Origin: Marivivens aquimaris
Lineage (GTDB): Bacteria; Pseudomonadota; Alphaproteobacteria; Rhodobacterales; Rhodobacteraceae
Length of the DNA: 64,000 nt
Assembly: GCF_015220045.1 (NCBI RefSeq)
Contig: NZ_JADBGB010000001.1
Location: forward strand, 2,351,001 to 2,415,000
Direction: 5' to 3'
A program made the translations under genes and the position numbers. The stretch's first letter is position 1. Each line of letters opens with the position of its first letter. Shown here piece by piece: positions 1-8,702 of this stretch. Under the pieces are notes generated by a model. That model did no database searches, was not told the origin of the DNA, and saw nothing but the letters and a program-made list of their open reading frames with translations.

Positions 1-281
1 TCGTGCCAGCGGCTATCCATGGCCGAGCCATAAAGCACGCCGTAAGCCAGCCAGAACGGCACCGACCACCACGACGGCATCAGCACGATGGCAATGGCCG
101 CGAATGCTGCCATCAGGCCGAACAGGATGATGGTATCGCGGATCGCAGGCTGGTCCGAACGGCGCATGAGCGCCTTCATTTCCTTGCGATCGATAGGCGT
201 ACGATACCAGTCCTCGGTCACGAGGCCGGTTTCGACAGCGCGAATGGAGTCAGGGCCGACAAGGCTGTAGTCACGAGGCAT
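1..281 (-). CDS. Fatty acid desaturase, N-terminal part (runs off the left edge)
   Basis: Reading leftward from an ATG at 281 gives about 93 codons that remain open to the window edge. A Shine-Dalgarno sequence GGAGG lies 5 bases upstream of the ATG. The protein begins MPRDYSLVGPDSIRAVETG, has a basic stretch, then two hydrophobic segments (about residues 45-65 and 68-82). It ends in view at MDSRWH, the position where membrane fatty acid desaturases carry their first histidine box. The family introduces double bonds into acyl chains in the inner membrane. The catalytic histidines lie mostly beyond the edge, so the substrate cannot be judged. A hairpin separates it from the ABC operon, so it is probably its own unit. 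Confidence 0.75.
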   Translation of the reverse strand, partial: MPRDYSLVGPDSIRAVETGLVTEDWYRTPIDRKEMKALMRRSDQPAIRDTIILFGLMAAFAAIAIVLMPSWWSVPFWLAYGVLYGSAMDSRWH

Positions 282-346
282 ATCGACCTCCAGAGAGCAA
301 AGAGACTAGGTCAAAAACGCCGAAGTGCGGCGCATGGTAAATTCAG

Positions 347-366
347 GCGCCCGCGAACGGGCGCTT
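347..366 (-). terminator. GC-rich hairpin after the ABC importer operon
   Basis: A perfect 7-bp stem GCGCCCG / CGGGCGC with a CGAA loop starts directly after the stop codon of the minus-strand ATPase gene. The T-run is on the plus-strand side, so on the minus strand it is a hairpin without a strong T-tract. It probably terminates or protects the 3' end of the sugar transporter mRNA. Confidence 0.55.
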
Positions 367-367
367 T

Positions 368-1183
368 TTACTGGGCGGCCATCGCGGTCTGGCTTTCGGC
401 ATAGCCCTCGATGCTTGCTTCGAGGTCGGCCATGGTTTCGCCGCCGGCCATGAGGTCGGTGATCTCTTCGCGGGTCTTTTCACCCTTGCGGAAGTCGGCG
501 GCGATCGCGCCGCGGATCAGAACCGCGAAGTGGTCGCCCACAGTCATCGCGTGCATGACCTGATGGGTGATGAAGATCACGGCGAGGCCGCGCTTTTTCG
601 CTTCATTCACAATGCGCAGAACGTGCGCCGCCTGCTTGACGCCAAGTGCCGCAGTCGGCTCATCAAGGATCAGAACGCGGGCACCGAAGTACACGGCGCG
701 GGCAATCGCGAGCGACTGGCGCTCACCGCCCGACAGGCCGCCCACGAGGCGATCACCGTCGGTGATGCGCGTGATGCCCATCTTCTGGACTTCCTCGACG
801 GCGATCTTGTTCGCGGTCTTGCGGTCGAAGACCTTGAACGGACCGAAGCCCTTGGTCGGCTCGACGCCCATGAAGAAGTTACGGCCGACCGACATTAGCG
901 GATACGTTCCGCCAAACTGGTGCACGGTCGCAATGCCGCGATCCTGCGCGTCGCGCGGGCCGTCGAACGTAACCGGCTTACCGTCGACGAGGATCTCGCC
1001 GCGGGTCGGTGCGTGAACACCGGCAAGAGTCTTGATGAGGGTCGATTTACCGGCGCCGTTGTCACCCAGCAGGCAGAGCACTTCGCCCGCGCGGACCTTC
1101 AGCGAGATTTCATGCAGAACGTCGATCGGGCCAAAGCTCTTGTCGACATTCTTCAGTTCGATAACGGGTGCGTTGGAAGACAT
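368..1183 (-). CDS. Sugar/polyol ABC transporter ATP-binding protein (single NBD)
   Basis: This is a 271-residue cytoplasmic ATPase of the carbohydrate-uptake (CUT2) class. Visible motifs are Walker A GDNGAGKST (residues 40-48), signature LSGGERQ (150-156), Walker B LILDEP (171-176) and the H-loop ITHQ. It has one nucleotide-binding domain, as in FrcA-type ATPases, not the double-domain RbsA form seen later in this window. It is the last gene of the minus-strand operon after a binding protein and two permeases, 4 bases from the upstream permease. Position opposite an inositol-type catabolic operon suggests uptake of a cyclitol or related sugar; that substrate is inferred. Confidence 0.92.
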   Translation of the reverse strand: MSSNAPVIELKNVDKSFGPIDVLHEISLKVRAGEVLCLLGDNGAGKSTLIKTLAGVHAPTRGEILVDGKPVTFDGPRDAQDRGIATVHQFGGTYPLMSVGRNFFMGVEPTKGFGPFKVFDRKTANKIAVEEVQKMGITRITDGDRLVGGLSGGERQSLAIARAVYFGARVLILDEPTAALGVKQAAHVLRIVNEAKKRGLAVIFITHQVMHAMTVGDHFAVLIRGAIAADFRKGEKTREEITDLMAGGETMADLEASIEGYAESQTAMAAQ

Positions 1184-1187
1184 GATC

Positions 1188-2183
1188 TCAGGCCTTTTTC
1201 TTGGAAACGGCGCTGAGCGCCTTTTTGCGGAAGGTCTCGTTCATGCCGACGGCGGCAAGAAGCATGATGCCGATGATCAGGCTGGACCAGTTGCGGTCGA
1301 TATCGGTGAAGTAGATGCCTTGGCTCACCACACCGAAAGTCAGCGTGCCGAAGAAGATACCCACGACAGATCCGAAGCCGCCCGTGATCAGCGTGCCGCC
1401 AACGACGACGCTGACGATGACGTTGAAGATGATGTTCATGCCGCCCGACACCTGAGCCGAGTTGAACAGGATCGCCTGACACATGCCGACGAAGGTCGCG
1501 GCGGTAGCTGACAGGATGAACAGACCGATGGTCATCTTGCGGACGGGGATACCTGCGTTGCGGGCAGAATCTTTGTCGCCGCCCATGGCGAACAGCCAGT
1601 TGCCGAACGGGCTCTTGTGGACGAAGAACCAGTACACAACGGCGAAGATGATCCACCACACGATGATGATCTGGTGGCTGCCTCCGACGAGACGGCCAAA
1701 GATGAACTTGGCCCATTCCGGTGCGTCGAGCGACACGCTGGCAGCGCCGGTCAGAACCTTGGACGCCGACAGGACCACGCCCTGCATCGCGACCAGCGTA
1801 CCGAGCGTGATGATCAGCGTCGGCACCGTAGTGCGGATCGCAAGGATGCCGTTGATCGTGCCAACGATGACACCCAGCGCGAGTGCGCCCAACATCCCGA
1901 CGATGATCGGCATTCCGTAGTGACCGGAGATAATCGCGATGGTCATCGATCCGGCGGGGATCATCGCACCGATGGAGATGTCGAGCTCTCCGGCGATCAT
2001 CAGCAGACCGACCGGAAGGGCCACAATGCCCATATTGGCCGCGAAGTTGACCCAGCTCGCCGCGCCGCCGAGGGCGACGATATTGACGCCGCCGAAGACC
2101 ACGTAAAAAGCGATAACGCCGATCAGGCTGAGGATCGCAGGGGTGCCGGGCTGGCGGAAGGCTTTCATCATAGTATCGTTCAT
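1188..2183 (-). CDS. Sugar/polyol ABC transporter permease (second of two)
   Basis: This is a 331-residue inner-membrane permease of the BPD_transp_2 (CUT2) family with about nine to ten hydrophobic segments. It contains the family motif VGLLMIAGELDISIGAM near residue 60. The preferred start is the ATG at 2183 (MNDTMMKAF), which has GAGGG about 9 bases upstream. A GTG at 2198 overlapping the upstream stop would add five residues. It is a clear paralogue of the preceding permease; two different permeases in one operon imply a heterodimeric channel. Confidence 0.9.
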   Translation of the reverse strand: MNDTMMKAFRQPGTPAILSLIGVIAFYVVFGGVNIVALGGAASWVNFAANMGIVALPVGLLMIAGELDISIGAMIPAGSMTIAIISGHYGMPIIVGMLGALALGVIVGTINGILAIRTTVPTLIITLGTLVAMQGVVLSASKVLTGAASVSLDAPEWAKFIFGRLVGGSHQIIIVWWIIFAVVYWFFVHKSPFGNWLFAMGGDKDSARNAGIPVRKMTIGLFILSATAATFVGMCQAILFNSAQVSGGMNIIFNVIVSVVVGGTLITGGFGSVVGIFFGTLTFGVVSQGIYFTDIDRNWSSLIIGIMLLAAVGMNETFRKKALSAVSKKKA

Positions 2184-2194
2184 GGCTCTGGCCC

Positions 2195-3217
2195 TCACTT
2201 CTTCTTGGTCGCGTAGGTGAGCGCGAGCTTGCGGAACGTGTCGTTAGACATCACGGCGATCAGCAGAAGCGCACCGATGATGATCGAGCCGTAGTTCGGG
2301 TCGAGGCCGCTGAAGAAGATGCCTTGGTTCACGATGGCAAAGGTCAGCGTACCGAAGACGATGCCGATGACCGAACCAGCGCCGCCGGTCATCAGAACGC
2401 CGCCGATAACAACGCACATGATCGAGTTGAAGATGAACGCCTGACCCGCCGCAACCTGCGCGGACTGGAACGTCAGAACCTGCGAGACACCGACGAATGC
2501 CGCGCCGAAACCGGACAGCATATAGAGGCCGATGGTCAGCTTGTTGGTCGGGATACCTGCGTTGCGGGCGCTTTCGCGGTCACCGCCGATAGCGAAGACC
2601 CAGTTGCCCCACGGGGACATGTGCAGGAAGAAATAGATGACGGCAGCAAAGCCGAACCACCAGAACATCGTGACCTGGAACATGCCGCCGATGAACTGAC
2701 CCAGCAGCGACTTGGCGAGTGGGTCGGGTGTCATGAAGACGCCGGTGCTGCCTGCGATCAGAACGGTGAAACCGAGTGTCAGGCCCATCACGCCAAACAT
2801 CGTGCCGATGGTGATGATGAGCGACGGGATCGTGGTACGAGTCACCAGAAGGCCGTTCACGAGGCCGACCAGAAGGCCGACGCTGAGACCGCCGAGGATG
2901 CCCATCCAAGTGGGCAAATCGTAATGGCCGGAAATCAGCGCGGTGGTGAGCGACGCTGCGGGCAGGACGGAGCCCACCGACAGATCAAGCTCGCCCGCGA
3001 TCATCAGAAGGCCGACGGGAAGTGCGATGATACCGACTTCGGCGGCCATGTTCAGGAAGCTCGACCAACCGGGAGCGCCCACGAAAACCTCGCCGCCCAT
3101 ACTGGCAAAGAAGATGTAGACGACAATCGTTCCAAGCAGCGTCCCTGCTTCGGGACGGCGGATCAGACTGCCGAAATTGATGGATGAACCACCGGAATTC
3201 GTCGTTTCAGATGACAT
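2195..3217 (-). CDS. Sugar/polyol ABC transporter permease (first of two)
   Basis: This is a 340-residue CUT2-type inner-membrane permease. The chosen start MSSETTNSG at 3217 is preceded by GGGGGAGAG; a longer upstream reading lacks such a site. The motif VGLLMIAGELDLSVGSV matches its neighbour, and most hydrophobic segments align between the two. It sits between the periplasmic binding protein and the second permease and ends in a Lys-rich tail (TKKK). It forms the membrane channel with its paralogue. Confidence 0.92.
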   Translation of the reverse strand: MSSETTNSGGSSINFGSLIRRPEAGTLLGTIVVYIFFASMGGEVFVGAPGWSSFLNMAAEVGIIALPVGLLMIAGELDLSVGSVLPAASLTTALISGHYDLPTWMGILGGLSVGLLVGLVNGLLVTRTTIPSLIITIGTMFGVMGLTLGFTVLIAGSTGVFMTPDPLAKSLLGQFIGGMFQVTMFWWFGFAAVIYFFLHMSPWGNWVFAIGGDRESARNAGIPTNKLTIGLYMLSGFGAAFVGVSQVLTFQSAQVAAGQAFIFNSIMCVVIGGVLMTGGAGSVIGIVFGTLTFAIVNQGIFFSGLDPNYGSIIIGALLLIAVMSNDTFRKLALTYATKKK

Positions 3218-3279
3218 TTCTCTCCCCCAGTGCGCCACGCACTTCACCATGCCCCAATGCGCGGGCCTTCGTTTTGGAC

Positions 3280-3305
3280 GGACCGCGCAACGGATTGCGC
3301 GGTCC
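3280..3305 (-). other. Intercistronic stem-loop between binding protein and permease genes
   Basis: A perfect 11-bp stem (GGACCGCGCAA / TTGCGCGGTCC) with a CGGA loop lies in the gap downstream of the binding-protein gene. There is no T-run after it on the minus strand, so it is not a clear intrinsic terminator. Hairpins at this position are known in binding-protein operons, where they stabilise the upstream transcript and raise binding-protein output. That role is inferred from position. Confidence 0.7.
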
Positions 3306-3325
3306 TATTTCGTATTGCTCGAGAA

Positions 3326-4288
3326 TTAGCGGGTGCCCTGCGAAGCGCCCGACATGGTCGACGCGATGTTCGACGCATCAACGATGCCCGGGCCGGTGAG
3401 GATTTCACGGGTCGGAATGTTGAGGCCGTAGTTCACGTAGCCGTTCAGGATCGAAACTGCGTAGTAGCCCTGCTGGTAACCCTGCTGGTCGATTGCGCAG
3501 GCCTGCTTGCCGTCGTTGATGTTGGTCAGGATGGCTTCGTCGAAGTTGATACCGCAGAGCGATACAGCGCCTTCTTTGCCAGCCTGAGCGATGCCCTGAA
3601 CTGCGCCAACTGCGTCGAGGTTAGCCGTGGTGAAGACCGAGTCGATGTCCGGGTTCTGCAGGAGGTGAGCACGGATCGCCTGAGCGACTGCGGTCACGTT
3701 ACCCTGTGCGGTTGCCGGCAGCGGCAGGACCGAACCGGTACCACCGGTGCTTTCGATGCCTTCAACGAAACCGTTGCAGTAGTCTTCGATGTTCGCAGCG
3801 CCCGGCAGCGAGTTGATGCAAACGCCGTTCTTGCCACCGTTCGAGCCGAGGTATTCACCGCCAGCAACACCGGCTTTGTAGTCGACTGCGCCGACGTAGT
3901 TCATAGCGCCGAGGCGGTCAGCCGCTTCGATGCCGCCAGCGTTGTAGATGACAAGCGGGATGCCTGCGTCGACAACAGCCTGGAATGCAGGGTCCATGGC
4001 TTCCGGAACCCAGTCCGGACCGACGATTGCGTCAGCGCCTTGGTCGATGGCCTGACGGATCAGTTCCGCAGCGTCGACGCCGAGGTTGTCGTAGTTCTGC
4101 GGACCAAGCCAAGTGACCGAGCCACCCTGTGCTTCGACAACAAGACCTGCGTCTTCGGCGCCGCGCTTAACGATCGACCAGAACGGATCGTCCGGCTTAC
4201 CGCCGATAACAAAGATGTCTGCGGACATCGCGGTGGTCGCCATCATCGCAGTCGTCGCAGCCGCGACAAAAAGATTGGTCAGTTTCAT
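3326..4288 (-). CDS. Periplasmic sugar/polyol-binding protein of ABC transporter
   Basis: This is a 320-residue Peripla_BP_4-type (ribose/fructose-binding class) protein. The start ATG at 4288 follows GGAGGATACTGAAC. The N-terminus MKLTNLFVAAATTAMMATTA ends in a signal-peptidase site near ASA/MSA-D, so it is exported. The mature part opens DIFVIGGKPDDPFWSIVKRG, typical of the family's first beta strand and sugar contact. Its operon also contains two permeases and one ATPase. Divergent from the LacI/inositol-type operon, it probably binds the substrate degraded there; the ligand is not identifiable from sequence alone. Confidence 0.92.
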   Translation of the reverse strand: MKLTNLFVAAATTAMMATTAMSADIFVIGGKPDDPFWSIVKRGAEDAGLVVEAQGGSVTWLGPQNYDNLGVDAAELIRQAIDQGADAIVGPDWVPEAMDPAFQAVVDAGIPLVIYNAGGIEAADRLGAMNYVGAVDYKAGVAGGEYLGSNGGKNGVCINSLPGAANIEDYCNGFVEGIESTGGTGSVLPLPATAQGNVTAVAQAIRAHLLQNPDIDSVFTTANLDAVGAVQGIAQAGKEGAVSLCGINFDEAILTNINDGKQACAIDQQGYQQGYYAVSILNGYVNYGLNIPTREILTGPGIVDASNIASTMSGASQGTR

Positions 4289-4380
4289 GTTCAGTATCCT
4301 CCAATTTTTCACCGCATAACCGCGGCCCGAACATTTCGTGGTAGTCCCCGAGTCCTCCTCAGTCGTCGGGGGCGTGAGGG

Positions 4381-5403
4381 TCACGGTGAGGTGGCCCCTC
4401 CCGTTCCTTTGGCTCTCAGCTTTTCGCGTTTTGCGCGAAAGCGGGCCTTCATCTCTTCGTCGGCTTTCTTAGAGCCGTCGTGCCATGTGCCGAACCAGCG
4501 GTCCCACGGCAGCACGCCGTCATCACAGTAATTCACCTCGAAGTACTTATGATGAAGGTAATGGGCGTAAGCGTGGCTCTCGATTGCGCGGTCTTTACCC
4601 ACTTCGAGCCGATCAAAGCCGATATGCCCCACGATCGCTGCGAAAGCGGCAAGGTTGAATTGCCAAAGCACGAGAAAGGGGTGCGAAAACAGCGCGAGGT
4701 GAAACGCAACCGTCCCGAAATATAGCAGTCCTTCGACCGGATGCATCGACAGCGACGACCACGGGCTCGGGTTGATCGAGTTGTGGTGCACCGAGTGGAC
4801 GTGCTTGTAGAGCGGTCCCCAGTGGATCAGGCGATGCACGAAGAAAAAGTAACCTTCATGCAGGATCGGCGAGAGCACGAGCAGGACGGCGAACCAGACG
4901 AAGTTGCTTTCCAGCGACAGCGTCGGCACAGCGCCCGAATACATCAGCCACAGGCAAACCACCTCGATCGCGGTGCCAATGGGCACGGTTACGAACAGCG
5001 AGCGGATGCAGTTGTCGATGGCCTGCGATTTGAACCAGAACACGTCCGACGGGCGCTCTGCCGGGAAGGTGCCGTTATATTTGAAACGCCCATGCTGGCG
5101 CTTGCGGATATAGAGGTGCAGCTCGAAGCCGCCGAAGAACAGCGCGATGGCGGCGATATTCACGATCAGCAGGCGTAGTGCCCAGCCCCACTCCAGCGTC
5201 GCCATCGTCTCGGCGCTCGGCAGAACGAGGAACCAGTAGACCAGCGTGATTGCCATGTAGACGGCGTTCCAGCCGAACAGATAGCTGACGACGAACTCCG
5301 GAACCTTGCCAAGCGCGCCCGTGGCGACGGGCGACAGACCTATCGGCTCGTTCGGGCGGAAGTTTCCGCGCTTGTCCTTGGTTCCGAAGGCGAGATCATC
5401 CAT
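4381..5403 (-). CDS. Sterol desaturase/fatty acid hydroxylase family protein, copy B
   Basis: This is a 340-residue integral membrane di-iron enzyme of the fatty acid hydroxylase superfamily. Histidine clusters are visible: HEGYFFFVHRLIH, HSVHH, and near the C-terminus HAYAHYLHH. Hydrophobic segments lie in the first half. It starts 5 bases after the stop of its paralogue (5409-6440), with which it shares nearly identical histidine-box regions, so the pair arose by tandem duplication. Enzymes of this family insert oxygen into, or desaturate, lipid or sterol-like substrates at the membrane. Its placement upstream of a sugar importer is unusual and its substrate is unknown. Confidence 0.88.
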   Translation of the reverse strand: MDDLAFGTKDKRGNFRPNEPIGLSPVATGALGKVPEFVVSYLFGWNAVYMAITLVYWFLVLPSAETMATLEWGWALRLLIVNIAAIALFFGGFELHLYIRKRQHGRFKYNGTFPAERPSDVFWFKSQAIDNCIRSLFVTVPIGTAIEVVCLWLMYSGAVPTLSLESNFVWFAVLLVLSPILHEGYFFFVHRLIHWGPLYKHVHSVHHNSINPSPWSSLSMHPVEGLLYFGTVAFHLALFSHPFLVLWQFNLAAFAAIVGHIGFDRLEVGKDRAIESHAYAHYLHHKYFEVNYCDDGVLPWDRWFGTWHDGSKKADEEMKARFRAKREKLRAKGTGGATSP

Positions 5404-5408
5404 CCCGA

Positions 5409-6440
5409 TCAGCCCTTCGCCGCAACGCCGGCATTCCTTGCCTTAACGCGCTCTTTTTTGGCCTTGAAACGCGTCTTCATACGCTCTTCGGCTTCTTTCG
5501 AACCGTCGTGCCAGAAGCCGAACATCTTATCGAGCGGGATCAGGCCGTCGCCACCGTAGTTCACCTCGAAGTACTTGTGGTGCAGGTAGTGGGCGTAGGC
5601 GTGCGTATCGACCGCACTGTCTTCGGTCACTTCAAGCTTGTCGAAACCGATGTGACCGTTGACGGCACCAAAGCCGATCATCTTGGACGTGAACATGCCG
5701 ACGATCGGGTTTGACGGGATGATCAGATACCAGAGCACCTCGGCGAAATAGAGCGTGCTTTCCACCGGATGCATCGACAGCGACGACCACGGACTCGGGT
5801 TGATCGAGTTGTGGTGGACCGAATGCACCCACTTATAAAGCGGCTGTTGGTGGATGAGCCAATGGATGCAGAAGAAGTGCACTTCGTGGATCATCGGCGT
5901 GATCAGCGTCAGAATAACGAGGTAGATCCAGCTGTCTTCCCAGCTCAGCCAGCCGAAGGCGTGGATACCGTTGGTGAAGCAGTAGAGGAAGATCACCTCG
6001 ATCACCGTCCAGATCGGCACGGACATGAACATGCTACGCACGAAGTTGTCGAGATTCTGGGATTTGAACCAGAACACGTCAGACGGATTTTCCGACGGAA
6101 ACTTGGCGTTGTACTTGAAACGATTGTCCTGCTTGCGGCGGACGTAGAAGAACAGCTCGATCGAGCCGTACATCGCAAAGATACAAGCCGCATTGGCAGC
6201 CAGCAGCAGCGCGAAACCGGCGAGGCTGAACGTCTGGAACAGCGCGAGGTTCGGCTGGATTAGCAGGAACCAGTAGGCGAGCGTCATCGCCATGTGGAAC
6301 GCATTCCACGGCCAAAGATAGGCACGCGCGAACTCACCGAGCATGTTGAATTTGCCGGTCCAGAACGGTGCGATATCGAGCGGTTCATTGGGTGCCCAAT
6401 TGCCGCGCTTGTCGCGCGAACCGAACTTCAGATCATCCAT
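5409..6440 (-). CDS. Sterol desaturase/fatty acid hydroxylase family protein, copy A
   Basis: This is a 343-residue membrane hydroxylase-superfamily protein beginning MDDLKFGSRDKRGNWAPNEP. The start at 6440 has GAGGGGAG upstream. Histidine motifs HEVHFFCIHWLIH, HSVHH and HAYAHYLHH supply the eight-histidine di-iron site. It is the first gene of the minus-strand operon that continues into the ABC importer. The divergent promoter region shared with the first lacI gene carries an inverted repeat. The biochemical role is not known; family membership is clear. Confidence 0.88.
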   Translation of the reverse strand: MDDLKFGSRDKRGNWAPNEPLDIAPFWTGKFNMLGEFARAYLWPWNAFHMAMTLAYWFLLIQPNLALFQTFSLAGFALLLAANAACIFAMYGSIELFFYVRRKQDNRFKYNAKFPSENPSDVFWFKSQNLDNFVRSMFMSVPIWTVIEVIFLYCFTNGIHAFGWLSWEDSWIYLVILTLITPMIHEVHFFCIHWLIHQQPLYKWVHSVHHNSINPSPWSSLSMHPVESTLYFAEVLWYLIIPSNPIVGMFTSKMIGFGAVNGHIGFDKLEVTEDSAVDTHAYAHYLHHKYFEVNYGGDGLIPLDKMFGFWHDGSKEAEERMKTRFKAKKERVKARNAGVAAKG

Positions 6441-6507
6441 GACTAATACTCCCCTCAACCGCCCTGCCGTTCTCCTCAGATGGCCGAGCGGGTTGCAGAG
6501 ATGGTTG

Positions 6508-6547
6508 ACAGATTGTCGCAAGATCGATCAAGACTGATCCAATCTGT
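6508..6547. promoter_or_regulatory. Inverted repeat in the divergent hydroxylase/lacI promoter region
   Basis: ACAGATTG (6508-6515) and CAATCTGT (6540-6547) form an 8-bp inverted repeat with a 24-base spacer, between the divergent starts at 6440 and 6613. The match extends to TTGA on the outside of each arm with a two-base offset. This is a plausible binding site for one of the two LacI-family regulators, controlling both the importer operon and the regulator gene. Confidence 0.5.
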
Positions 6548-6612
6548 ATCAAAATTTGGTTCCAATTCATCTCAGGGAGAGGATGCTTTGGAACTTTTTG
6601 AGGGAGGCAAAG

Positions 6613-7644
6613 ATGGTTTCGCGACCAACGATACGGGATTTGGCTGACGCGGCAGGGGTATCCGTTTCCACGGTGAACAGGGTCATCAACCAGCCAGAAT
6701 CGGTGCGTCTGCCGACACGCAATCGGGTGCTTCATGCCGCCGAAGATATCGGTTTCTATGGCCTCGGCTCGATCGAGACAGCCATCATGAAATCGCGCGA
6801 AACGCACACCATCGGCGTACTGCTTCAACAGAGCGACCGTGCGTTTTATCGCGGGCTAGGCAATGCGTTGGAGCAGATCGCGGAGTCGTATCAGAACGCG
6901 CGGATCGTGCTGAAACTCGAATACCTCAGTGATCTCAATCCCGAAAACGTCGCCGCCCGCATTCGTAATCTGGGCAACCAGTGCGAGGCGATTGCGGTTG
7001 TTGCTGCCGAACATCCCCGCGTCTCGCAGGCTATCAACGACGTCCAAGCCACCGACACGCCGGTCATTGCGTTGATCGCACCTCTCTCCGCCGATGGCGA
7101 GGTCGGTTACGTGGGCCTCGATTCCTGGAAAGTCGGCCGCACCGCCGCTTGGGGCTTTGATAAGATGTGCCGCGACGAGGGCGAGATCGCCATTCTGGTC
7201 GGCAACCCGCGCTACCGGAATCAGGAACTGAACGAGATCGGCTTCCGCTCCTATTTCCGCGAACACGCCTCTGGGTTCACATTGCTAGAGCCTCGCTCGA
7301 CCTTCGAGAGCCTTGCGATTGCCAAGGAACTGACGACCGAATTGATCCGCGACCACCCCAACCTTAAGGGTATTTTCGTGTCCGGCGGGGGCATCACCGG
7401 CGTGCTTGAAGCAGTGCGTCAGACAAGTCGGGACCACGAGTTGATCGTCATCGGATACGAGCTTTTCGAGGCAACGCGGAACGGTCTCATCGACGGCTCG
7501 ATGACCATGTCGATCTGCCATCCGATCTTCCCCATGGCGCGCCAGACGATCCAAAGCTTGATCGATGCAAAGGTCCGCGGTGTGGTCACAGGCGCGACGA
7601 CGACCCATCTGAACTTCGAGATTTACACCTCACAGAACATATGA
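6613..7644 (+). CDS. LacI-family transcriptional regulator (first of two)
   Basis: This is a 343-residue cytoplasmic regulator. The N-terminal helix-turn-helix RPTIRDLADAAGVSVSTVNR is followed by the hinge and a periplasmic-binding-protein-like ligand domain (about residues 60-343). The start ATG at 6613 follows GAGGGAGG; upstream TTG/ATG codons in frame give no family sequence. It is divergent from the hydroxylase/ABC operon and upstream of a second LacI gene of the same length, which looks like a diverged tandem duplicate. It probably senses a sugar or cyclitol and represses the flanking operons. Confidence 0.92.
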   Translation: MVSRPTIRDLADAAGVSVSTVNRVINQPESVRLPTRNRVLHAAEDIGFYGLGSIETAIMKSRETHTIGVLLQQSDRAFYRGLGNALEQIAESYQNARIVLKLEYLSDLNPENVAARIRNLGNQCEAIAVVAAEHPRVSQAINDVQATDTPVIALIAPLSADGEVGYVGLDSWKVGRTAAWGFDKMCRDEGEIAILVGNPRYRNQELNEIGFRSYFREHASGFTLLEPRSTFESLAIAKELTTELIRDHPNLKGIFVSGGGITGVLEAVRQTSRDHELIVIGYELFEATRNGLIDGSMTMSICHPIFPMARQTIQSLIDAKVRGVVTGATTTHLNFEIYTSQNI

Positions 7645-7657
7645 CGTAAAAACGTCA
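7642..7657. promoter_or_regulatory. Palindrome TGACGT-AAAA-ACGTCA upstream of second lacI gene
   Basis: Six-base arms TGACGT/ACGTCA surround AAAA. The site begins at the stop codon of the first lacI gene and ends 13 bases before the ATG of the second. An identical arm pair with TTTT in the centre lies just after the second lacI gene. It is a strong candidate operator for the adjacent LacI-type regulator. Confidence 0.75.
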
Positions 7658-7670
7658 GAAAGTGTCATTG

Positions 7671-8702
7671 ATGGCAAACCGTCCGACAATCAAAGACGTA
7701 GCTGCGGCCGCTGGCGTCAGCGCAACGACTGTAGATCGCGCCATCAACGGGCGGATGACCGTCCGCAAGGACACCCTGCAGAAGATCGTCGATGCCGCGC
7801 ACCGCGTTGGCTACCACGGCAAGGGTAGCCTGATGAGCCAGCTTGCCGAAAACAAGCCACGCTGCCGGCTTGGGGTTGTGCTGGTGAAGCGTTCGCAAGA
7901 GTTCTACCAGAACTTCGCCAAAGAGATCGAAACGGCCATGGCGACCCAACATTACGTGCGCGGCGAGGTCATCATCCGCTACGCCGCCTCGCAGTCGCCC
8001 GATGACTTCGCAACGGAACTTCGCGCGCTGGGAAATACCGTCGACGCCATCGCTTGCGTTGCGATCAACCACCAGAAACTTGACGAGGTCGTGCAAGAGT
8101 TGAAGGACAAAGGCGTGCCGGTCGTCGCGCTCCTGAATGACACTGCTCAGGGTATCCGGAAATACTATATTGGCCTTAACAATATGAAGGTCGGGCGCAC
8201 TGCCGCTTGGTTCCTGACGCACACGATCAGCAAACCCGGCAAGCTAGCAGTGTTCGTTGGCGGCAACCGCTGGCACGGTCATGACCTGCGCGAAGTCGGT
8301 TTCCGCTCCTATATCCGCGCCGAAGCGCCAAGCTTTACAGTGCTGGATACGCTGGTGAATCTCGAAACGCGCAAGGTGACTTATGAGGCGACGCTTGACC
8401 TCCTCCACCGTCACTCCGACCTGACCGGCATCTACGTCGCAGGCGGCGGAATGGAAGGTGCGATCGCTGCACTAAGGGAAAGCCGCAAGGCCGGAGAAGT
8501 CAGTCTGATCGTCAACGAACTGACCCACGAAAGCCGCGCGGCGCTCGCTGATGGCTACGTGCAAATGGTCAATGTCACCCCCCTGCCCGAGCTTTGCAGC
8601 GAACTGGTCAAATTGGTGACGGAGACCTTCGACGACGCATCAGAAGGCGTGGCAGGCCAGAGCTTTCTGGAACCGAGGGTCATTCTACCGGAGATGATCT
8701 GA
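7671..8702 (+). CDS. LacI-family transcriptional regulator (second of two)
   Basis: This is a 343-residue LacI-type regulator. Its N-terminal HTH RPTIKDVAAAAGVSATTVDR is followed by a Peripla_BP-like ligand domain. The start ATG at 7671 is chosen because the HTH begins right after it; an in-frame GTG lies 9 bases upstream. The gene is bracketed by two copies of the 16-bp palindrome TGACGT-N4-ACGTCA, one before its start and one right after its stop. This suggests autoregulation and control of the catabolic operon downstream. The effector is not known. Confidence 0.92.
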   Translation: MANRPTIKDVAAAAGVSATTVDRAINGRMTVRKDTLQKIVDAAHRVGYHGKGSLMSQLAENKPRCRLGVVLVKRSQEFYQNFAKEIETAMATQHYVRGEVIIRYAASQSPDDFATELRALGNTVDAIACVAINHQKLDEVVQELKDKGVPVVALLNDTAQGIRKYYIGLNNMKVGRTAAWFLTHTISKPGKLAVFVGGNRWHGHDLREVGFRSYIRAEAPSFTVLDTLVNLETRKVTYEATLDLLHRHSDLTGIYVAGGGMEGAIAALRESRKAGEVSLIVNELTHESRAALADGYVQMVNVTPLPELCSELVKLVTETFDDASEGVAGQSFLEPRVILPEMI

